DNA of 30,796 nucleotides. Source: S009-33 sp041694255. Its GTDB lineage: Bacteria > Patescibacteriota > Gracilibacteria > Absconditabacterales > Absconditicoccaceae. A model generated the notes under the pieces. It saw nothing but the letters and a program-made list of their open reading frames with translations, had not been told where the DNA came from and ran no database searches. Location: assembly GCA_041694255.1 (NCBI GenBank), contig JASMTN010000037.1:1-30796 (forward strand), given 5' to 3'. A program made the translations under genes and the position numbers. Positions 21,143-29,489 of this stretch are shown one piece after another (within the stretch, counting starts at the first letter, position 1; each line of letters starts with the position of its first letter).

Positions 21143-21592
21143 ATGTTTAATATACTTAGATCAAATTGAAAAATAGAAAGTATAAATGAAGATAATATTT
21201 GTAATAGTCAAAAAACTATATTATATTTTTATCCAAAAGATAATACACCTTGATGTACAGTAGAAGCTAAAGATTTTACAAATTTAAAAGAAGCTTTTCA
21301 TAACTTATGATATAATATAATATGAGTTAGTAAAGACAATATAAGTTCTCATGAAAAATTTAAAAACAAACAAGAACTTTCTATTGATTTAATATCTGAT
21401 GAAAATCTTATACTTCATAAGAAATTTTGAGCTTATGGTGAAAAAAAGATTTTTTGAAAAAGCACTACTTGAGTTATAAGGAGTACATTTATTCTTGATG
21501 AAAAATGTAATATTATAAAGTATTATAAAAATGTAAAAGCAAAAAATCATGTTGAAAGAGTGTTGAAAGAACTTAAAAATATTTATAAATAA
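21143..21592 (+). CDS. bcp: peroxiredoxin, BCP/PrxQ type
   Basis: 149 aa. It is a thiol peroxidase that reduces hydrogen and organic peroxides. The peroxidatic Cys is C38 in YPKDNTPGCTVEAKDF, with the preceding Gly written TGA. The IIGVSKDNISSHEKF and GVIRSTFILDEKCNIIKYY segments are canonical. The resolving Cys five residues after C38, found in many PrxQ proteins, is absent, so it is probably a 1-Cys type or uses another Cys. It lies 94 bases after phrB; together with yaaA it gives the window two oxidative-stress genes. Confidence 0.93.
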
Positions 21593-21619
21593 ATTTTTTA
21601 CATTTTTAACTATATAATA

Positions 21620-21757
21620 ATGCTTAATAATATCTTCGACTTTTTGTTTAAAAAGTATCCTGCATACTTTTGGACCAAACCAAATATTTATAAAATTATA
21701 TTATTTCCAATAATATTTTATCACTTTCTAAAAAAAAATGACAGAACAAAATCCTAG
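21620..21757 (+). CDS. small membrane-associated protein
   Basis: 45 aa, hydrophobic and aromatic (FDFLFKKYPAYFW, then IYKIILFPIIFYHFLKK). It probably has one membrane-inserted helix with flanking Lys. Its 3' end overlaps the start of the next membrane-protein gene by 20 bases in another frame, which suggests translational coupling. It has no TGA codon to test, so a chance frame cannot be ruled out. Confidence 0.4.
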   Translation: MLNNIFDFLFKKYPAYFWTKPNIYKIILFPIIFYHFLKKNDRTKS

Positions 21758-22766
21758 AAAATTACTATCTTTAGTTGCTCTTATCTACTTCCCATTTATT
21801 ATAAGTTTTTTAACTAAAGACTCTCAAGATGAATATAGTTTAGATGAAAATGATATGAAAATTATTTTAACATATCAAAAAGCTTGATATTTTCTTATAG
21901 TTTGAACTATTATTACAATAATTTTATTTATTTTGTCTTTTTATTATAGTTTTAATATTCTATGATTTTTAACAAATATACTTGTTATTTTTTTCTTATT
22001 ATATTTATTTTTAAATATATTTATGATATTTTCTGATAAAGCTGCAATTTTATTTACAAGTGATGATATTAAAAAAATAAATATAAATAAAGTTAATTCT
22101 TGAAATATATTTTATATACTTTCTTATCTTCCATTTGTTAATTTTTATTTATATTCTTCAAAAAATTATAGTCAAGAGCAAGAATATTGGTTAAAAGAAG
22201 CTACACTACTATATTTTATATGGTCTTTTATTGGATTGTTGTCTATGTTTTTTAGTTGATTTATATGATTTTTTTATTTTATATTATTATTTGTTATTAT
22301 AAGATCAATGAGTTTGTTTTTTGGTGTAGATTTTTTTCCAGATAGTTTTAAAAAATATATATATAACTCATATAAAGAAACTCCAATAGAGCTGTTTTCT
22401 TATATATGTGCTTTGTTTTATTTTTTATTTCATAGTTTGTACTTACTTTTAAAGTGAAAAAGATTATTATATTATTGAAAATACTTATACATTACAAAAA
22501 ATGCATTACAAAAAAAATATGAATTAAATTCTATATTGAAAAAACCAAAAAAATATATATCTTTAATATTATCTTATATAGTGTTTATAATTTTGTTTGT
22601 ATATTTGCTTTATAAAGCTTGGCAAAGTTTTTACACTTTTGTTTATATATTTTCTATATTCATTTTTGTAAGTTATATAGTAATTATTTATTATAATAAT
22701 AAAAAAATAACCCCTATACCTATTATAACATCAAGTCTGTCATATATAGTAAATAAATTTATATAG
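21738..22766 (+). CDS. polytopic membrane protein of unknown function
   Basis: 342 aa with about eight or nine membrane helices. They start with LLSLVALIYFPFIISFL and end with the pair YISLILSYIVFIILFVYLLY and FVYIFSIFIFVSYIVIIYY. Short cytosolic loops contain Lys and Tyr. A conserved-looking aromatic, Gly-rich hairpin in the middle (FFSGFIGFFYFILLF) has its Gly residues written as TGA. No transporter signature or enzyme motif was recognised. It is followed 13 bases later by a Nudix gene. Confidence 0.75.
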
Positions 22767-22779
22767 TTTTTTTATTCTT

Positions 22780-23217
22780 ATGGTTGAAAGTTTTTGATGA
22801 ATTATATATATATTAAAAAATAATAAGCCTCATTTTTTGGTGATTAAAAGGCAAGCTATGAGTTGAAGAGTTGAATGGACAGCACCTAAATGAAAGCCTG
22901 AAAGCTGAGAAAAGCCACTTGAGGCAGCTAAAAGAGAAATTTTTGAAGAAACTTGAATAAATGATTTTTACTTAAAGGAAAAATGAAAACTTGGTAATTT
23001 TTTGATAACCTTTCCAGATTCAAATTTTGCTAAAAAAGTAACTTACTTTCTTTTTGAATATCACTGAAATGAAAATAATTTAGATATATCAGATACTGAA
23101 TGATATGTTTGAATATATAACTGGCTACCTATTGACAAAGTTTTAAATTTAATACACTATACTTGATTAAGAGAACTTTATAGAAAGGGTTATGAAGAAC
23201 TTACAAAAATATTATAG
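22780..23217 (+). CDS. Nudix hydrolase
   Basis: 145 aa, a single Nudix domain. The full Nudix box runs over residues 38-60 (GKPESGEKPLEAAKREIFEE then TGI), matching Gx5Ex7REUXEEXGU. The preceding RVEWTAPKG segment and the short N-terminal strand SFGGIIYIL are typical of diadenosine-polyphosphate or MutT-like enzymes. It hydrolyses a nucleoside diphosphate linked to another group; the substrate cannot be fixed by eye. It lies upstream of the T-box leader on the same strand. Confidence 0.92.
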
Positions 23218-23227
23218 TAATTAATCC

Positions 23228-23255
23228 TTGAAAAAATATATATTTTAAATATAAA
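23228..23255 (+). promoter_or_regulatory. putative promoter of the T-box/ileS transcript
   Basis: TTGAAA (23228-23233) and TATAAA (23250-23255) are separated by 16 bases. Transcription would start near 23262, giving a leader of about 280 bases that contains the complete T-box and terminator. Confidence 0.5.
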
Positions 23256-23261
23256 ATATAT

Positions 23262-23524
23262 ATTAATAAATCCGCTTGAGTTTAGCTATCACTAAACAAG
23301 GAGAAGGAAGAAAGATTTTAGATAAAAGCAAAAATATCAAAGTTTAACCTTTATTCTTTTATCTTGAATTGAGTAGAACCTTCCGGAGTATAATATCTTC
23401 GTAAACAAAATAAAAAATTAAGTATAGCTTTAGGTGGTACCTTCAAGTTTCATCTTTATATATAAATTGAAGACTTGACCGAAAGCATAAAGATAGTTTT
23501 ATTTACTGTTTTTATGCTTTTTTT
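23262..23524 (+). promoter_or_regulatory. T-box riboswitch leader, probably tRNA-Ile responsive
   Basis: The 327-base gap before the yjjX-like gene holds a T-box. The conserved box AGGTGGTACC is at 23432-23441; its TGGT (23435-23438) can pair with an ACCA tRNA 3' end, as expected for tRNA-Ile. Upstream structure: hairpin GTTTAG/CTAAAC (23280-23297) whose 6-base loop CTATCA contains ATC, an Ile codon at 23288-23290; then a longer stem built from GGAAG/CTTCC and AGATAAAAG/CTTTTATCT. Its inner loop carries GAA on one side and AGTA on the other, like the loop-E element of T-boxes. Downstream: hairpin 23444-23477 and an intrinsic terminator. The genes controlled are yjjX-like and ileS. T-box identity is strong; the specifier placement is inference. 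Confidence 0.8.
23483..23524 (+). terminator. intrinsic terminator of the T-box leader
   Basis: AAGCATAAA (23483-23491) pairs perfectly with TTTATGCTT (23511-23519) and is followed by a run of T to 23524. It lies between the T-box and the ATG at 23545, so it is the expected decision point: read through when uncharged tRNA binds, stop otherwise. Confidence 0.8.
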
Positions 23525-23544
23525 ATAAAATTAATAATAATAAA

Positions 23545-24090
23545 ATGAAAATAGCTATATGAACTACAAGAGAACCTAAAGTAAATTGAATTAAAGAGTG
23601 AGTAAATCAATGTCCTTATTTTAAAGACATTAAAGAAGATATAATGTATATACTTGAAAAAGTTCCTTCAGATATCTCTGATATGCCTATAAGTATAGAA
23701 GAGACTATAACTTGAGCAAAAAATAGAGCAAAAAATCTCATAAAAAAATGAATAAAAGCTGATTATTATATATGAATAGAATGATGAACTTATAGAGTTT
23801 ATGATAGAGCTTATATAGTTTGATCTGTATATATTGAAAATTCTGCTTGAAAATGACATTATGGTTTTTCTTCATCTATGGAAGTTCCTAAAAAAGTTGA
23901 AAAAATGTTATATGAAGAAAAACAAGAATTATGACCTATAATGGATAAACTTTCTTGAGAAGTTAATATATGAAGTAAAAATGGTAGTATGTGAGCTTGG
24001 TCTGATGATATGTTTACAAGAAAAGGTGAATTTACTGATGCATTTAAAGCAGCCATATCACCATTTTATAATGAGTATTATAACCTTTAA
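23545..24090 (+). CDS. yjjX: inosine/xanthosine triphosphatase (YjjX/DUF84 family)
   Basis: 181 aa, usual length. The family hydrolyses non-canonical ITP/XTP to keep them out of nucleic acids. Recognisable segments are the N-terminal IAIGTTREPKVNGIKEG, ITGAKNRAKNLI, ADYYIGIEGGTYRV (GIEGG hallmark), SSSMEVPKKVEKML and the C-terminal GSKNGSMGAWSDDMFTRKG followed by an aromatic FYNEYYNL end. Most of these glycines are TGA. It is the first gene behind the T-box leader and is separated by 18 bases from ileS, so both should respond to tRNA-Ile charging. The family is clear; substrate preference is inferred. Confidence 0.87.
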
Positions 24091-24108
24091 TTATTAAATA
24101 ATATAAAA

Positions 24109-27100
24109 ATGTGAAAATATAATAATGTAAATCCAAAACAATCATTTCCAGAACTTGAAAAACAAATAGAAAAATATTGGGAAGAAAATAATACTTTTAA
24201 AAAGTCTATAGAAAACAGAGAAGGTTCTGAAGAATTTAACTTTTATGATGGACCTCCTTTTGCTACAGGTTTGCCACATTATGGTCATTTACTTGCAGGT
24301 ACTATCAAGGATGTTATACCAAGATATCAAACTATGAAGTGAAATAAAGTTGAAAGGATATTTTGATGGGATTGTCATGGACTTCCTATAGAAAACATAG
24401 TTGAAAAACTTTTAAATATATCTTGAAGAGATGATATAGAAAATAAAGTTTGAATAGATAAATTTAATGAAACTTGTAGAGAAAATGTTCTTACATATAC
24501 TAATGATTGGAAAAAAATAGTAAAAAGAATGTGAAGATGGGTAGATGTTGATAATCCATATATTGCTATGGATAAAGATTTTATGGAATCTGTTTGGTGG
24601 GTATTTAAAAAACTTCATGAAAAATGATTTGTATATGAATGAGATAGAGTAGTTCCTTACTGCCCAAGATGTTCTACTAGTTTATCAAATTTTGAAGTTG
24701 CACAAGCTTATAAAGATAAATCAGATAAGACAGTAACTGCAAAATTTAAAATATGAGAAAACAGATATATACTTGCTTGGACTACTACTCCTTGGACACT
24801 TGTGGGTAATGTAGGTTTAGCAGTAGGTGCAGATCTTGATTATGTTGAGATAAAAGATAAATCAAATAATGAACAATACATATTAGCAAAAGATAGATTA
24901 GAAAATTACTTTAAAAATGAAGAAGATTATGATATAATAAAAGAATATATTTGAAGTGAGCTTGTTTGAATAGAGTATGAACCTTTACTTAATATATTAG
25001 ATAAAGACTCTGAAAGTATAAATATATGAGAAAATGCATATAAGATAATACCTGGTCATCATGTTACAACTTCATCAGGTACTGGTATAGTACATATAGC
25101 TCCATCTTTCGGTGAAGATGATTTTCAAATAGGTGAAGAAAATAACCTTGGTTTTATATCACATATATGAAATGATTGAAGAACTCATTCTCTTACAAAA
25201 GAGTGGAATGGTAAGTGGGTATTTGATTTTAATCAAGAGATGGTAGATTATCTTAAAAAAGAAAATGTACTTGTAAAGATAGAAAGTATAACCCATAGTT
25301 ACCCTCATTGTTGGAGATGTGATACTCCTTTAATATATAGATGAATACCTGCTTGGTATGTTTGAGTTTCATCTATAAAAGATAATATGATAAGTGCAAA
25401 TAAGGATGTATCTTGGATACCTGAAAATGTATGAACTTGAAGATTTGGTAAGTGGTTAGAAAATGCTAGAGATTGGAATATATCAAGAAATAGATATTGG
25501 GCAACTCCTATACCTGTTTGGCAAGATGAAGATAAAGAACATAATCTTGTTATCTGAACTGTAGAAGAACTTTATGAGTATAATAAAGATTATAAAGATA
25601 TAACTAGAGTCATTTTTGTTAGACATTGAAGAACAGATTATAATGAAAAATCTCTTATGGATTATAAAGATAAAGCAAACCTTTCTTCGTTAGGTAAAGA
25701 ACAATCAAAAGATATTGCAAATATATTAAAAGAATATGATATTGATAAGATATATTCATCTCCACTTAAAAGATGTATAGATACTATAACTCCTTTGGCA
25801 AAAGAAAAAAATTGTGATATAGAAAAGGTTGAGAATTTTAGAGAAATTACATCTCCTGAACTTCAAGATAATGAGTTTTCTTGTAAAAATTATAAACGGG
25901 ATAATGGTTATGGATGATGAGAAAAAATATATGAAGTTAATGATAGAGTAGTTGAAGCTTTTCATAATATATGTGAAGAAAATAAATGAAAAACTATAGT
26001 TATTTGTTCTCATGGAGATCCTCTTTATCTTATGAGACAATCAATATACGGTTGAGATTATGATAATGACAAATATACAAATGGTTTATATCTAGAAAAT
26101 AATCCTAAAAAATGATGAACAAAATCAATGTTTTCTGTTGATTATATATTTTCTAAAAGTAAAAAAGAAATAGATTTACACAAGCATTTTGTAGATGATA
26201 TAAAACTTAAAGATCCTGTAAGTTGAAAAACTCTTATAAGAATACCTGAACTTTTAGATGTATGGTTTGATAGTGGTTCTATGCCATATGCACTTTCAAG
26301 AATTCTTGCTAAAAGAAAATACAATATGAGTTGAAAAGAATTTTTTGATAAGATGGATAAGATATTAACTTTTGCTAATAAAAATAAATGAAAATATGAT
26401 TATAGGACTGCTAACATAGCAAATGATTTAAAAGAAATGTTTAAGTTTCCAGCAAATTTTATAGCTGAATGACAAGATCAAACAAGATGATGGTTCTATA
26501 CTCTTATGATACTTGGTAATGCATTATTTAAAAATACACCTTATTATAATGTTATAGTAAATGGTATCATATTGGCTGAAGATGGTAAGAAAATGTCAAA
26601 ATCTTTAAAAAACTATCCAGACCCTATGGATGTTGTAAATAACTATTGAGCTGATAGTATAAGATTTTATATGATGAATTCTCCTGCTGTACAAGCTCAA
26701 GAACTTAAATTTTCTGAAAAATGAGTTGAAGAAACTATGAGAAAAGTAATGTTGCCTATATGGAATACTTATTATTTCTTTACAACTTATGCTAATATAG
26801 ACAACTTTGATATAGAAAAAGACTTTGTTAATAAAAGAGAAAATAAGCTTGATATATGGATAATATCTGAACTTAATCAACTTATAAAAAATGTAGATTA
26901 TGCACTTAAAAATTATACTATACTTGAAGCTACTAAATCTATTGTTAATTTTATGGATGGTTTAACAAACTGGTATATAAGAAGATCTAGAAGAAGATTT
27001 TGGAAAAGTGAAAATGATGGTGATAAGTATCAAGCATATAGTACATTATATGAAGTACTTACTAAACTTGCACAAGTTCTTGCTCCTGTAAGTCCTTTTA

Positions 27101-27888
27101 TAACTGAATATATATATAAAGATCTAACAAAGCAAGAGTCAGTTCATCTTACTGATTGGCCAGAACATGATGAAAACCTTATAGATGAAAATCTTAATAA
27201 AGAGATGAAAATAGCACAAGATGTTGTTTCACTATGACTTTCTTGGAGGTCTAGAAATAAGATAAGAACAAGACAACCACTAAGTTTTGTGAAAATAACT
27301 GAAGATCTACCAGATTATTATAAAGATATAATAAAAGAAGAATTAAATGTGAAAGATGTTATAGTATCTAAAGAACTTGCTAAGAAAGTTGCAAAACCAG
27401 AATGAAGAAAGATATGACCTAAATACTGAAAATCAGTTCAAGAGATTATAAAAAATGCTAAGATGTGAAATTTTGAAGAACTAGAAGATAATAAATTAAA
27501 AATATTTGCTGATTCTTGAGAATTTATATTAGAAGAAGATGAGTATACTATAGAATTTATGCCAGTTGATGATAATTTAGATTTAGAATCTTGATTTGGT
27601 ATAGTAGTTGCTCTTGATCAGAATATTACTGATGAACTTTTAAAAGAATGATTTGCAAGAGATATTGTAAGATTTATACAAGAATGAAGGAAAGATGCTG
27701 ATTATAATGTTGCAGATAGAATAAGTGTAAGTATAACTTGAGATGATTTTATAGAAGATGTTGTAAAGGAATTTAAAAACTATATAGAACCTGAGACACT
27801 ATCTAAGATAGAAGATATACAAACTCCAGACCTTAGTAAAGAAATTGAAATAGAAGATAAAAGAGCAATCATAAAATTAAAAAAATAA
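24109..27888 (+). CDS. ileS: isoleucyl-tRNA synthetase with inserted histidine-phosphatase domain
   Basis: 1259 aa, about 200 longer than related IleRS of ~1040-1060 aa. Class I signatures are GLPHYGHL (HIGH-type HYGH at 57-60), WTTTPWTLVGN of the editing domain, RNRYWATPIPVW, DVWFDSGSMPYA, DQTRGWFYTL and KMSKS at 828-832. The anticodon-binding C-terminal part is complete (LTNWYIRRSRRRFW). Between VIGTVEELYEY (~490) and DLHKHFVDDI (~689) a histidine-phosphatase domain is inserted: FVRHGRTDYNE (R505-H506-G507), YSSPLKRC (R555), FREI and CSHGDP (H635). All four catalytic elements of the PGM-like fold are present. Another ~40-residue insertion sits between MPYA and FPANFIAEG. The gene is co-transcribed with yjjX behind a T-box. 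The synthetase is certain, the inserted domain very likely, its role unknown. Confidence 0.97.
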
Positions 27889-27937
27889 GTATAAGTTTTT
27901 ATAGGGTAGTTTTTATATATTTATAATAAATATTTTA

Positions 27938-28489
27938 ATGAAAATAGTAGAAAAAATATCAAAATGTAAAGTGCGAAAGTTTAATCTTTTTTCTTGCAAG
28001 TTAGAATGAAAAAATTGAGATTATGTTCTTTTAGAAAAAGATACAAAAGTAAGTTGATATGATGGTGTTATTTGTTTTGGTATAGATAAAAATAATAATA
28101 TTGCTATTATTAAAAATTATAGATTTGCAAATGATTTATTAGCTTATGAGGTGCCAAGATGATCTACTGAAAAATGAGAAGATGTAGAGGAAACAGCCCT
28201 TAAAGAATTTGAGGAAGAAATTTGAATTAAAGATAAACCTTTATATATTAAAAAACTTTGAGAACTATATCCAGAGACATGACTAATGAACTCTAAACTT
28301 GCTGTATATTTATTAAAGTTTGAAGATTTTTCAAAATACAATGTATGGTGAAAGTTTGATTGAAGTTATGAAGAAATTTTTGAAAAAACCTATGTTTCTA
28401 TATTAGATTTTAAAAAAATGATAAGGTCATGAGAAATAAAAGATAGTTTTTCTATATCTGCATATTCTTTTTATGATATATATATATAA
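27938..28489 (+). CDS. Nudix hydrolase, ADP-ribose pyrophosphatase-like
   Basis: 183 aa. The N-terminal ~45-residue beta-rich extension and the IAIIKNYRFANDLLAYEVPRG strand-turn are typical of ADP-ribose/NDP-sugar pyrophosphatases (NudF-like). The Nudix box is at 75-97 (GSTEKGEDVEETALKEFEEE then IGI), with Lys in place of the usual Arg before the first catalytic Glu. LGELYPETGLMNSKLAVYLL follows as in the family. It lies 49 bases after ileS and directly abuts the pseudouridine synthase gene (1 base gap). Confidence 0.88.
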
Positions 28490-28490
28490 T

Positions 28491-29372
28491 ATGCAAGAAC
28501 TAATATTTACTAAAAAAGAAAGAGAAAGAGTTGATACTTTTTTAAGTTCTAGATTTTCTTATTCTAGAAATTTTTTTCACCATATCATAGAAAGGTGATG
28601 AGTTTTAGTAAATAATAAAAAAATAAAAAAATCTTATAAACTTAAATTAAGTGATAAGATAAAAATAGACAATCTTGAAAGGTATTTAGATTCTTCTTTT
28701 TTAGGTGAATTGCCTTTTATTGATATGAATATAGTAATTGAAAAAAAAGATTATCTTATAATAAATAAGCCTAAATGAGTTTTAGCACATCCTAACAGTA
28801 TATGGGATCTATCAGCACCCTCAGTAGTTTCCTTCTTATATCAAAGATATAAAAAATTACCTTCAATATGAAATTTTATAAGAGCAGGGCTGGTACATAG
28901 ATTAGATAAAGATACAAATTGACTTATGATAATTGCAAAAACTGAAAAATGACTTTCTTACTTTAAAAGTTTGTTTCAAAAAAAATCTAATTCAGAAACT
29001 ATTCAAGAGAAAGAAAGCATAAATTTACAAAAATATTATAAAGCAAAAGTTAATATAACTTTTAAATGAGAACAATTTTTGAACAATATCACCCCGCCTT
29101 TTTATATAGAAGAGATAGTAAAGCCCAAAGTGCCATATTCTTGAGAGTATAAGCTTTGAATTACAAAGATAATAGACATAAAAGATAATATAATTTATAT
29201 GCAAATACTAACTTGAAGGACTCATCAGATAAGATACCATCTTTCAATAAATTGATTACCTATTATATGAGATAAATTATATTGAAAAAAAGAAAATGAA
29301 GATATGCAACTTACAGCATACAGACTATCTTTTGAAGATACTGAATGAGAATTTATGGATTTAAGTTTGTAA
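28491..29372 (+). CDS. RluA-family pseudouridine synthase
   Basis: 293 aa. It isomerises uridines in rRNA or tRNA. An N-terminal S4 RNA-binding domain (RVDTFLSSRFSYSRNFFHHI, then GGVLVNNKKIKKSYKL) is followed by the catalytic domain: YLIINKPKGVLAHP, then RAGLVHRLDKDTNGLMIIAK with the catalytic D139 in HRLDKDT, and TGRTHQIRYHLSINGLPIIGD near the end. The stop after DLSL is intact. RluD is the closest guess, but position specificity cannot be decided. The start lies one base after the Nudix stop, so they are translationally linked. Confidence 0.92.
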
Positions 29373-29441
29373 TATTAATTATAAAAAAACATATTTAGTT
29401 TTATTAAAATTTTAAAAATGAACATCTTTTAAATAAAAATA

Positions 29442-29469
29442 TTGACATTAAAGTGTATTTTATTATAAT
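29442..29469 (+). promoter_or_regulatory. sigma70-type promoter for the nonapeptide-repeat gene
   Basis: A perfect TTGACA (29442-29447) and a perfect TATAAT (29464-29469) are 16 bases apart, about 20 bases upstream of the ATG at 29490. With the promoter at 471-499 it is one of only two fully consensus promoters I found. It suggests strong, independent expression of the repeat gene. Confidence 0.75.
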
Positions 29470-29489
29470 TTCTTACTGTTTATATTGAC

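Noticed and set aside
23668..24056. Minus-strand frames over the yjjX-like gene
   Set aside because: They are shadows of the plus-strand gene, which has family motifs and the T-box leader.
25756..26040. Minus-strand frame within ileS
   Set aside because: It is the shadow of the histidine-phosphatase insert; the plus-strand frame carries the motifs.
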